A stretch of DNA of 15,857 bases. It comes from Candidatus Pacearchaeota archaeon. Lineage in GTDB: Archaea; Nanobdellota; Nanobdellia; Pacearchaeales; GW2011-AR1. Location: NCBI GenBank assembly GCA_014728565.1, contig WJLK01000015.1, positions 1-15,857 on the forward strand, given 5' to 3'. The position numbers and the translations under genes were made by a program. Positions 1 to 5,317 of this stretch are shown here, piece after piece; the stretch's first letter is position 1; the number at the start of each line of letters is the position of its first letter. Under the pieces are notes generated by a model. It had not been told where the DNA came from. It ran no database searches and worked only from the letters and a program-made list of their open reading frames with translations.

Positions 1-341
1 GAAAGTCCTTTTGGAAGTTTAACAAACTGGCAAGGAGACAGACTTCACGCAAGAACAACTATTGCTATGCAAACAAGGATAGCAGCGAGGGTATTAGGCT
101 ATCAAATTAGGATATTAATAAGAGCTGATAATAAAGATATTATACTAATTCTTAGACACGCTCCAGAGGAGATGTAACTTCTTATGATTGTTTATCTGGA
201 ACAAGAAGAATTAAATTTGGGAATATTCATGAAACTGGCTTTAGCCAAATTCTAGAGCATATGAAAGGTTATGCCAGCAGGTTAAAATCACTAGTAACTA
301 GATTAAGAGAACAGGGTCATTTTAACACTCAGAGTTATTAA
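1..341 (+). pseudogene. 3' part of an unrecognised gene, probably frameshifted
   Basis: Frame 1 is open from the window edge to a TAA at 175-177 (58 codons, including the stretch NWQGDRLHARTTIAMQTRIA). A second stretch in frame 3 runs from 156 to a TAA at 339-341 and reads like protein (for example RRIKFGNIHETGFSQILEHM). Removing one G from the run at 166-172 (ccagaggagatg) joins the two into one product through ...HAPEDVTSYDC.... I therefore read this as one gene with a single-base insertion, either a real mutation or a sequence error. The stretch after 177 has no convincing start of its own. I do not recognise the family and see no catalytic motif. The alternative is a short intact gene ending at 177 followed by non-coding DNA. 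Confidence 0.45.
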
Positions 342-355
342 AACTTTAAAGCTAT

Positions 356-391
356 ATCCTAAGATAATATAAAATCCTAAGATAATATAAA
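356..391. repeat. Two tandem copies of an 18-bp unit
   Basis: The unit ATCCTAAGATAATATAAA occurs at 356-373 and again, identical, at 374-391. It lies in the 66-base gap between the broken gene ending at 341 and the 3' end of sepF at 408. No function is evident. It could be a replication slippage product. Confidence 0.8.
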
Positions 392-407
392 ATTCTCAGA
401 ATTAATC

Positions 408-782
408 TTATTCCTCTTTAACAAGATTTGATGAACCTGATTTTGACTTATGAATGTCTGCAAATTGCGGAGTAACTATTATAATATTTTCTCCAAAACC
501 AGCAATATTCCCTTCCAGAGCATCTGCTGTTTTTTTAATTTTTGAGATTGCTCTTTTTAATTCAATTATGTCTTTTGATTTCAGAGGTTTTATATCAATA
601 ACTGCTATTGTATATCCCTCTCTTAAGGCATTTAAAATAGGATTAACATCCTCAAAACTCTTTAGAATAAAAGGATGAACCATAACTTTTGATTTTTTAA
701 CTTCTTTTCCAAGATCAATCTCTATGTATTCAGGCTCCTCTTCTTTACTGCCTAAAGCTTTTCTTATCTTATCAAAGACCAT
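408..782 (-). CDS. sepF: Archaeal cell division protein SepF
   Basis: This 124-residue protein matches the SepF/DUF552 family (COG2450). In archaea that have FtsZ, SepF anchors the FtsZ ring to the membrane. Residues 1-11 (MVFDKIRKALG) form the short amphipathic N-terminal membrane-targeting helix. An acidic linker (EEEPEYIEIDLG) follows, and the globular domain covers about residues 33-112, with the family stretches KSFEDVNPILNALREG, VIDIKPL and IAGFGENIIIVTP. A longer frame starting at 791 would begin with TTG. I chose the ATG at 782 because a TATA box (804-813) sits about 26 bases upstream, which fits a leaderless message. ftsZ is not in view. The C-terminal tail (about residues 111-124, KSKSGSSNLVKEE) is low in complexity and probably disordered. 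Confidence 0.9.
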   Translation of the reverse strand: MVFDKIRKALGSKEEEPEYIEIDLGKEVKKSKVMVHPFILKSFEDVNPILNALREGYTIAVIDIKPLKSKDIIELKRAISKIKKTADALEGNIAGFGENIIIVTPQFADIHKSKSGSSNLVKEE

Positions 783-803
783 AAATAACAATTATCCTAT
801 GAA

Positions 804-813
804 GTTTATAAAG
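804..813 (-). promoter_or_regulatory. TATA box of sepF
   Basis: On the minus strand this reads CTTTATAAAC. Its centre is about 26 bases upstream of the ATG at 782, so transcription would begin at or next to the start codon. Confidence 0.7.
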
Positions 814-908
814 ATTTCTGTGATTATGAAAATATTCTTTAATTTGACACTGTTTTTAAATATTCTTTATTATAAAGTAGTTAATGGATTTTGGAAGTTC
901 TTCAAAAA

Positions 909-1238
909 TTATTTTAATTTCTCCATGACTTCTTTTTTTAAATTCTCTAGTGATTTTGATATTTCTGATTCTTGTTTTTCAAGAGATTTTAATCTTAAAG
1001 AAAGAATCTCCTGTTTTTTCTTTAGTTCTTCCTGAATTTTGTTTTTGTCAGTTTTAACCATTATCTGTCCAACTAACTTAAATACTTCTTCGTTTGTTTT
1101 TGATATTTCTGAAAGAGCATTTTCTGTTTCTGTTAGTTCCATCTGAAAAGCCTGTTTTTGCATAACCATTCTTTGCAGGTTTTGCTCACCAGCTTGCAAT
1201 TCCTGAATTTTTTCCTGAGTCTCCTTGTCAACATCCAT
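909..1238 (-). CDS. pfdB: Prefoldin subunit beta
   Basis: This 109-residue, almost wholly helical protein has the prefoldin beta pattern: two long heptad-rich helices (about residues 4-45 and 66-107) linked by a short beta-hairpin (about 48-66, EVFKLVGQIMVKTDK). Prefoldin is a hexamer of two alpha and four beta subunits that holds unfolded proteins and passes them to the thermosome. The phrase FKLVGQIMVKTDK is diagnostic of the beta subunit. The gene begins 12 bases after the rpoP stop and has no promoter of its own, so it is the last gene of an L37Ae - rpoP - pfdB operon. That gene order is conserved in many archaea. Length is normal for the family (about 110-120 residues). Confidence 0.95.
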   Translation of the reverse strand: MDVDKETQEKIQELQAGEQNLQRMVMQKQAFQMELTETENALSEISKTNEEVFKLVGQIMVKTDKNKIQEELKKKQEILSLRLKSLEKQESEISKSLENLKKEVMEKLK

Positions 1239-1250
1239 TTTATTAAATAA

Positions 1251-1388
1251 TTAAACTGCTTTTATTTTTGTAACATGGTGTCTTGGTTTATAAAAAATCT
1301 TTCTTCCACAATGAGGACAGAGAAATCTCTTTTCCAAAACCTTGCTAGTTATCTTTTTTCCACATTTAAAACATTTATAATTTGCCAT
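1251..1388 (-). CDS. rpoP: DNA-directed RNA polymerase subunit P (Rpo12)
   Basis: This 45-residue product (starts MANYKCFKCGKKI, ends VTKIKAV) is the small zinc-binding subunit P of archaeal RNA polymerase, the counterpart of eukaryotic Rpb12. It has two CxxC pairs (YKCFKCG at residues 4-10 and LCPHCG at 23-28), which bind one zinc ion, followed by the family's basic segment RKIFYKPR. The subunit bridges Rpo3 and Rpo2 in polymerase assembly. It lies between the L37Ae gene (31-base gap) and pfdB (12-base gap) on the same strand, the usual archaeal context. No Shine-Dalgarno sequence is visible before its ATG. Confidence 0.93.
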   Translation of the reverse strand: MANYKCFKCGKKITSKVLEKRFLCPHCGRKIFYKPRHHVTKIKAV

Positions 1389-1419
1389 ATTATTTTGTTA
1401 TTTTGAGGTTATTTAAATT

Positions 1420-1641
1420 TTACTTTTCTTTTTTCAAAAAATAAGTGTGTGATGCAAATTTCTTTCTGCATTTTTTACATTCCCATATTCCTTTGGAAAG
1501 TCTTTTTGCAATTCCAGTGCAGAATATACAGTTTTGTTTTTTTCTCTGATTTGTCTCTATATCAGCTATTTTTACTCTGACTCGTCTTCCATATCTTGCT
1601 CCGAATCTTCCTGCAGCTTTTGTTTTTTTTGTTCTTGCCAT
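1420..1641 (-). CDS. rpl37ae: Large-subunit ribosomal protein L37Ae (eL43)
   Basis: This 73-residue protein begins MARTKKTKAAGRFGARYG, the typical L37Ae N-terminus, and carries a zinc ribbon with C38, C41, C55 and C58 (NCIFC and ECKKC). It binds 23S rRNA in the 50S subunit. A longer reading frame to 1653 would need a GTG start. The ATG at 1641 gives the conserved N-terminus and is preferred. It is the first gene of the operon with rpoP and pfdB. The promoter is not certain: AACTTTAAAAACC (minus strand, 1707-1719) and TTTCATATAAG near 1687 are both possible TATA boxes, implying a leader of about 20-45 bases. Confidence 0.95.
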   Translation of the reverse strand: MARTKKTKAAGRFGARYGRRVRVKIADIETNQRKKQNCIFCTGIAKRLSKGIWECKKCRKKFASHTYFLKKEK

Positions 1642-1741
1642 TATATATAGCACCTAAGATTCTTTAGATGAATCTTCTTCACTTATATGAAATAAGTATA
1701 ATATAGGGTTTTTAAAGTTATTTAATGAAATTAGAAATATT

Positions 1742-2119
1742 TTATGCTGCCTCTAAAAAAGATTCTTGAAATTCTCGTTCTCTTCTCTGTTCAGTTAGCT
1801 GTTGAAGTTGTTTAGAATCAAACCTAGCAATTAACTCATCTCCTCTATATATATCAACACTTACATAATGACCATGCTCTATAGTTACTGGATAATGTGA
1901 TCCTGTTCCACTAACACAACCATGATAAAAATCAAGTCTATCTCCCTTCTCTAAAGCTAGCACAAAAGGTAATTCAAATCCTGCTAGTTCTTTATGAACA
2001 ATAGGTTCCTGCCCTTTTATAGGAATAATAAAATCTCCTTCTGGAACATGAAGAATAGCTTTTGTAGAATCGTAACCTTTTACACAACTATCAACTACTG
2101 CTTCTAAAAAATCTCCCAT
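1742..2119 (-). CDS. Hypothetical protein of unknown family
   Basis: I do not recognise this 125-residue protein. It begins MGDFLEAVVDSCVKGYDSTK and appears to be a compact, mainly beta-strand soluble domain: alternating strand-like stretches (KAILHVPEGDFIIPI, FELPFVLALEKGDRLDFYHG, YPVTIEHGHYVSVDIYRG, ELIARF) are followed by a charged helix (residues 104-121, QLQQLTEQRREREFQESF). It has two Cys residues, two HG pairs and no clear catalytic motif, signal peptide or membrane segment. The first ATG (2119) is preferred over a TTG six bases upstream because a TATA box lies 24-25 bases before it. Its upstream region is cut short by the left end of the insertion sequence at about 2150. Confidence 0.75.
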   Translation of the reverse strand: MGDFLEAVVDSCVKGYDSTKAILHVPEGDFIIPIKGQEPIVHKELAGFELPFVLALEKGDRLDFYHGCVSGTGSHYPVTIEHGHYVSVDIYRGDELIARFDSKQLQQLTEQRREREFQESFLEAA

Positions 2120-2139
2120 ATTCAATTAATCTTTTTTAT

Positions 2140-2147
2140 CTTATAAA
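2140..2147 (-). promoter_or_regulatory. TATA box of the hypothetical gene at 1742-2119
   Basis: The minus strand reads TTTATAAG, centred about 24 bases before the ATG at 2119. The left tip of the insertion sequence begins only about three bases upstream, so the BRE position is IS-derived DNA. Confidence 0.6.
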
Positions 2148-2149
2148 TA

Positions 2150-2176
2150 TTTAGGTGATTATAGCATTTTAGCACC
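2150..2176 (+). repeat. Left terminal inverted repeat of the IS
   Basis: The first 12 bases match the right end perfectly. About 20 of 27 match when extended inward. Confidence 0.75.
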
Positions 2177-2183
2177 AAAAAAG

Positions 2184-2192
2184 CTTAAATAT
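2184..2192 (+). promoter_or_regulatory. TATA box of the transposase gene
   Basis: CTTAAATAT, centred 27 bases before the ATG at 2215, inside the element. The transposase therefore appears to carry its own leaderless promoter. Confidence 0.6.
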
Positions 2193-2214
2193 TAACAAAA
2201 CTACGACGATAGTA

Positions 2215-2979
2215 ATGAAAAAGGTGATGTCAGACATGTATTTTCTTGGTAGAAAATGCATATTTTGTGATAAATATGGACTCTATAAACTAAAAGACAA
2301 GAGACTCAAATGTAAACACTGCAATAAGTATTATTCTATTAATAAATTAAAAAGAGATTTACAAATTCTTTATTATTTCTATTTAGAAATTTCTGCTAGA
2401 AAAACTGCAAGCGAATTAGAACTTGATTACGGTGTAGTCCATAGAAAGTTTAATGAGTTTAGGGGATGTATTTATGATTATCAAAATAATGAAGCTAAAA
2501 GATTAAATGGAGAATTGGAATTAGATGAAAGTTATTTTGGTGGAAAGAGAAAAGGTCAGAGAGGAAGAGGAGCTAATAATAAAGCAATTGTATTTGGTAT
2601 CATCGAGAGAAAGGGAAAAGTTTATACGGTAATTGTTGAAAATGTTAAAGCTCCAACATTAATGGAAGCTATTAAGTCTAAGACTAAGAAAGGATCTGTG
2701 TTTTACACAGATGGATTCAAGAGCTATGCTAGTTTGCATCAATATGGAAAACATAACATCATAAGGCATGATAAGGATGAGTTTGTAAAGGAGAGAAATC
2801 ATATTAATGGAATTGAAGGATTCTGGAGCTATGCTAAAGAACGATTTCATAAATATCATGGAATTAATAAAAAGAATTATCCATTATACTTAAAAGAAAT
2901 GGAATTCAGATTTAATAATAGGAATAATAATGTTTATAAGCTATTGATTGATATATGTATTGTAAGAAGGGTAGTTTAG
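2215..2979 (+). CDS. IS1595-family DDE transposase
   Basis: This 254-residue protein is a transposase of the IS1595 family (ISXO2/IS1016-like, DDE_Tnp_IS1595 fold). An N-terminal zinc ribbon uses C15, C18, C33 and C36, followed by a helix-turn-helix-like segment at about 55-85 (SARKTASELELDYGVVHRKF). The catalytic domain shows the first Asp in ELDESYFGGKRKG (D104), the second in FYTDGFKSY (D166), and the third acidic site and Lys in HINGIEGFWSYAKERF (N198/E201, K208). The glycine-rich segment GQRGRG after the first Asp is also typical. The frame is full length without stops, so the enzyme may be active. The ATG at 2215 fits a TATA box 27 bases upstream. Confidence 0.93.
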   Translation: MKKVMSDMYFLGRKCIFCDKYGLYKLKDKRLKCKHCNKYYSINKLKRDLQILYYFYLEISARKTASELELDYGVVHRKFNEFRGCIYDYQNNEAKRLNGELELDESYFGGKRKGQRGRGANNKAIVFGIIERKGKVYTVIVENVKAPTLMEAIKSKTKKGSVFYTDGFKSYASLHQYGKHNIIRHDKDEFVKERNHINGIEGFWSYAKERFHKYHGINKKNYPLYLKEMEFRFNNRNNNVYKLLIDICIVRRVV

Positions 2980-3004
2980 TGCGGATTTGCACTAATCACC
3001 TAAA
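2978..3004 (+). repeat. Right terminal inverted repeat of the IS
   Basis: Ends in TAATCACCTAAA, the exact complement of the left tip. It starts at the last bases of the transposase stop codon and ends 13 bases before the endonuclease V stop codon. Confidence 0.75.
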
Positions 3005-3017
3005 AAAATTATTAATA

Positions 3018-3692
3018 TCAAACAGCTAATTCCTTTCTAACTTTTTTCAGATACTTGCTTGCAAGATGCAGAGGTTCTGGTCTTTTATGAGGGGGGTTAA
3101 TTAATTTCTTAGAGATTTCATGAGCAGTCTCAATTGATATAAAATTTCCAGGACTTATATACATAGGATTACTACCCTGCTTGCTTATCAAAACTTTCCC
3201 AACTCTTTTATTTTCTCTTAAAATATATCCCTTATTAATCTCACAATCAACAATTGAGTTTGAAACACCAATAACTGGAATTCCTGTAGATAAACTAAAA
3301 TGACTTGCTAATCCCAGTCTTGGATGAATAATTCCCTGAGCAGGAATAAAAACAACATCTGGTTTTTCACTTAATTTTTCAAAGGCTAATAACATAGCAG
3401 GCAATTCCCTATAATTCCTAAATCCAGGAATATAAGGAAACTTAACTTTTTCAAAAGAATAAGCTCTGTCAGTAACCTCAAAATTTTTATCACAAACAAC
3501 AATGCATGAAAGCATTTTATTTCCAATAAAAGTATTATCAAAAGCACCAAAGCTATCTGCCAGAGAAAAATCAATTTTATCATTTATTTTAAGACCTTTA
3601 GCTAGTCTCAACTGCTCCTTTTTAAGTTTTTCTACATCAATTTTATACTTCTTTATAAGGTCATCTATCCTTGATTTTTCCTTATTTTCCAT
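3018..3692 (-). CDS. nfi: Endonuclease V homologue lacking one catalytic Asp
   Basis: This 224-residue protein aligns along its length with endonuclease V, which nicks nucleic acid next to deaminated adenine (inosine). Recognisable parts are FPYIPGFRNYRELP (residues 85-98), GIIHPRLGLASH (120-131), GIPVIGVSNS (137-146) and a C-terminal block SPGNFISIETAHEISKKL. Of the four metal-binding residues known from the Thermotoga enzyme (D43, E89, D110, H116), three have counterparts: D52, E96 and H123. The D110 position is Pro: the usual FDG(Q/H)G reads FIPAQG (P117). Nicking activity is therefore doubtful; it might bind inosine-containing nucleic acid or act with altered chemistry. The gene is otherwise complete, uses TGA as stop, and has a TATA box 25 bases upstream of its ATG. 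Confidence 0.88.
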   Translation of the reverse strand: MENKEKSRIDDLIKKYKIDVEKLKKEQLRLAKGLKINDKIDFSLADSFGAFDNTFIGNKMLSCIVVCDKNFEVTDRAYSFEKVKFPYIPGFRNYRELPAMLLAFEKLSEKPDVVFIPAQGIIHPRLGLASHFSLSTGIPVIGVSNSIVDCEINKGYILRENKRVGKVLISKQGSNPMYISPGNFISIETAHEISKKLINPPHKRPEPLHLASKYLKKVRKELAV

Positions 3693-3711
3693 GCTAAAAT
3701 AACATATCTTT

Positions 3712-3722
3712 GATATTAAAAG
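3712..3722 (-). promoter_or_regulatory. TATA box of the endonuclease V homologue
   Basis: The minus strand reads CTTTTAATATC, centred about 25 bases before the ATG at 3692, consistent with a leaderless message. Confidence 0.6.
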
Positions 3723-3784
3723 TTTTACTATTCATATAATCTAAAGAAATAAATGAAAAGTCTAGTTTGCAGTATATAACAAGA

Positions 3785-3795
3785 TTTTTAAATAC
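3785..3795 (+). promoter_or_regulatory. Probable TATA box of the zinc-ribbon/Hsp20-like gene
   Basis: TTTTTAAATAC centred near 3790 would start transcription near 3816, giving a leader of about 20 bases. TTTATTAATAA at 3803-3813 is an alternative at the leaderless distance. Confidence 0.45.
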
Positions 3796-3836
3796 AAGTT
3801 AATTTATTAATAAACCAATCTATAAGAATTCAAAAA

Positions 3837-4478
3837 ATGTTTGGAAAAAAATGCCCCAAATGCAATAATAGAATTAAGAATAATTTTGATTTTTGTCCTC
3901 ATTGTGGAAGGAATCTTAAATCAGAAAATGATAGAGAGGACTATGGTCTAATTGGAAAAAATGATTCCTTTGAACAACTGCCTTATTCAAATAACTCAGT
4001 ACTTGATAGAATTTTTGCCACTGCATTAAAAGAAATTCCATCAATGTTAAAGATGATAGAAAAACAAATGCAAAAAGATGATAGAAAAAATCCTCAGGGA
4101 ATTCATCCAAGATTCCCAAATGACCTTGATGTCCAATTTTTTGTTAATGGAAAAAAAATTCTACCTCAGAAAAACTCTGATAAAAAAATAAAAAAAGAGA
4201 TTCCAAGTGAGAAAATAGAAAAATTTTCAAAACTTCCAAAAAAAGAACCTATCTCAAAAATAAGAAGACTCTCAGGAAAAATAATTTACGAACTAGAAGT
4301 TCCAGGTGTTAAGGATATAGAAGACATCCTTGTTAATCAACTAGAAAATTCAATTGAAATAAAAGCTCTTTCCAAGGATAAAATTTATCATAAAACTCTG
4401 AATATAAATCTTCCTATTATAAAATACCAGCTTAACAGAGGAAATTTAATTCTTGAACTTGCTGAAAGTTCTCAATAA
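3837..4478 (+). CDS. Zinc-ribbon protein with C-terminal Hsp20-like domain
   Basis: This 213-residue protein has three visible parts. Residues 4-25 form a zinc ribbon with C6, C9, C20 and C23 (KKCPKCNN and DFCPHCGRN). Residues about 30-140 are a charged, lysine-rich linker with a helix around 54-80 (SVLDRIFATALKEIPSMLKM). Residues about 145-210 resemble a small heat-shock/CS-type beta-sandwich: IIYELEVPGVKDIEDILVNQ, ENSIEIKAL, KTLNINLPI and a closing GNLILEL that matches the Hsp20 GxLxL pattern. The likely role is a chaperone-like or adaptor protein whose zinc ribbon contacts a partner or nucleic acid; this is inference. It stands alone upstream of a tRNA gene on the same strand. Confidence 0.75.
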   Translation: MFGKKCPKCNNRIKNNFDFCPHCGRNLKSENDREDYGLIGKNDSFEQLPYSNNSVLDRIFATALKEIPSMLKMIEKQMQKDDRKNPQGIHPRFPNDLDVQFFVNGKKILPQKNSDKKIKKEIPSEKIEKFSKLPKKEPISKIRRLSGKIIYELEVPGVKDIEDILVNQLENSIEIKALSKDKIYHKTLNINLPIIKYQLNRGNLILELAESSQ

Positions 4479-4497
4479 ATAAAAAATCTTATAAACC

Positions 4498-4507
4498 CTT
4501 TATAATT
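4498..4507 (+). promoter_or_regulatory. Probable TATA box of tRNA-Ile
   Basis: CTTTATAATT is centred about 22 bases upstream of the mature tRNA 5' end. CTTATAAAC a few bases earlier (4488-4496) is an alternative, about 32 bases upstream. Confidence 0.5.
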
Positions 4508-4523
4508 CTAATTCTTATAAATC

Positions 4524-4636
4524 GGTCCAGTAGCTCAGCCAGGTTAGAGCACTACTCTGATAAAATTGAATTTCGATTTCGAGATTTTTTAATCTCAGAA
4601 AGGTAGGGGTCCCAGGTTCAAATCCTGGCTGGACCA
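4524..4636 (+). tRNA. tRNA-Ile(GAT), intron-containing
   Basis: The cloverleaf is complete. Acceptor arm GGTCCAG (4524-4530) pairs with CTGGACC (4629-4635), followed by discriminator A. The D stem is GCTC/GAGC. The anticodon stem CTACT (4552-4556) pairs with GGTAG (4602-4606), including one G-U pair. The T stem CCAGG/CCTGG closes the loop TTCAAAT. The anticodon loop begins C-T-GAT, giving anticodon GAT, which reads isoleucine codons AUC and AUU. A 38-base intron separates A37 (4562) from A38 (4601), the canonical archaeal site. The 3' CCA is not encoded and must be added. The short T-run at 4637-4640 may help termination. The gene lies 44 bases upstream of the L15e gene. Confidence 0.95.
4563..4600 (+). 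other. tRNA intron with bulge-helix-bulge splice motif
   Basis: The central 4-bp helix pairs exon bases CTGA (4557-4560) with intron bases TCAG (4595-4598). The 5' bulge is TA|A (4561-4563) and the 3' bulge is AA|A (4599-4601), each cut after the second base as archaeal splicing endonuclease does. The outer helix is the anticodon stem. The inner helix is weaker: an A-C mismatch, then ATTGAA (4565-4570) against TTTAAT (4588-4593) with one G-U pair. A competing hairpin, GAGATT-TTTT-AATCTC (4581-4596), would occupy part of the TCAG strand. Confidence 0.85.
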
Positions 4637-4649
4637 TTTTAAACAAATA

Positions 4650-4660
4650 GATTTAAAAAC
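4650..4660 (+). promoter_or_regulatory. TATA box of the L15e gene
   Basis: GATTTAAAAAC, centred about 26 bases before the ATG at 4681. L15e is thus probably transcribed separately from the tRNA and leaderless. Confidence 0.6.
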
Positions 4661-4680
4661 TAATAACTCAATGCAATAAA

Positions 4681-5253
4681 ATGACAAAAGGATTATATCA
4701 CCAACTAAGACAGACATGGAAAAAACCAAATCCAGAAAGACTTAGAGAATTAATGATAGAGTGGAGAAAAGACAACACTATAAAAAAAATTGACAAACCA
4801 ACAAGATTAGACAGAGCTCATTCCCTGGGTTATAAAGCAAAAAAAGGATTTGTAATAGCTAGAGTAAGAATTCAGAGAGGAGGTAGAAAAAGACCTAGGC
4901 CTAGTAAAGCAAGGAGATCTAAAAGAATGACTCCTAGAAAAACAGTTAAAATGAATTACAAATGGATTGCTGAACAAAGAACTCAGAAAAAATTTCCTAA
5001 TCTTGAGGTACTTAACAGCTATCCTCTAGCAAAGGATGGCAGGCATTATTTTTATGAAGTTATTTTAGTTGATTACTCAAAACCAGAAATCAAAAAAGAC
5101 AAAAAAATAAACTGGATAACAAAAAAAACCAACCAACATAGAGTTCATAGAGGATTAACATCCTCTGGTAAAAAATCCCGAGGATTAAGAAAAAAATCAC
5201 CTGAAAACAAGAATCGACCTAGTGTAAGAGCTGGCAAGAGAAGAGGGAAGTGA
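4681..5253 (+). CDS. rpl15e: Large-subunit ribosomal protein L15e (eL15)
   Basis: This 190-residue, very basic protein matches L15e over its full length. Family blocks are MTKGLYHQLRQTWKKP at the start, RLDRAHSLGYKAKKGFVIARV at 42-62, RIQRGGRKRPRPSKARRSKR at 63-82, and VLNSYPLAKDGRHYFYEVIL near 109-128, ending in a lysine/arginine tail (GKRRGK). It binds 23S rRNA in the 50S subunit. The stop is TGA; reading through it would add only five codons before TAA, so TGA clearly terminates here. This is useful evidence for the standard genetic code in this organism. Confidence 0.96.
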   Translation: MTKGLYHQLRQTWKKPNPERLRELMIEWRKDNTIKKIDKPTRLDRAHSLGYKAKKGFVIARVRIQRGGRKRPRPSKARRSKRMTPRKTVKMNYKWIAEQRTQKKFPNLEVLNSYPLAKDGRHYFYEVILVDYSKPEIKKDKKINWITKKTNQHRVHRGLTSSGKKSRGLRKKSPENKNRPSVRAGKRRGK

Positions 5254-5284
5254 ACTCAGAAAACTTCTACATAATTTTCAAAAC

Positions 5285-5294
5285 CTTTAATAAT
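5285..5294 (+). promoter_or_regulatory. TATA box of the DNA ligase gene
   Basis: CTTTAATAAT, centred about 28 bases before the ATG at 5318. Confidence 0.55.
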
Positions 5295-5317
5295 CCTAAA
5301 GAATTTCTTAAAGCATA

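Larger units (their letters stand above)
2150..3004 (+). mobile_element. IS1595-family insertion sequence, complete
   Basis: About 855 bp bounded by imperfect terminal inverted repeats and containing one intact transposase gene. The outer 12 bases, TTTAGGTGATTA (2150-2161), recur exactly in reverse complement at 2993-3004. With looser pairing the repeats extend to about 27 bases, ending in a shared GCAC. No 8-bp target duplication can be recognised in the AT-rich flanks, so the exact ends could be off by a few bases. The element sits between the endonuclease V gene and the hypothetical gene, both on the minus strand, and interrupts neither coding region. Confidence 0.85.

Noticed and set aside
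783..791. Upstream TTG start for sepF, and similar TTG/GTG extensions for L37Ae (1653), the hypothetical gene (2125) and the membrane protein (9271)
   Set aside because: Each uses a rarer start codon just upstream of an ATG, and the TATA box distance or the conserved N-terminus supports the ATG.
2142..3012. An 8-bp target-site duplication around the insertion sequence
   Set aside because: The flanks (TATAAATA and AAAATTAT, and nearby registers) do not match; partial matches reflect AT richness.
4581..4596. GAGATT-TTTT-AATCTC hairpin as a transcription terminator
   Set aside because: It lies inside the tRNA intron, where termination would destroy the tRNA. It is treated as intron structure.
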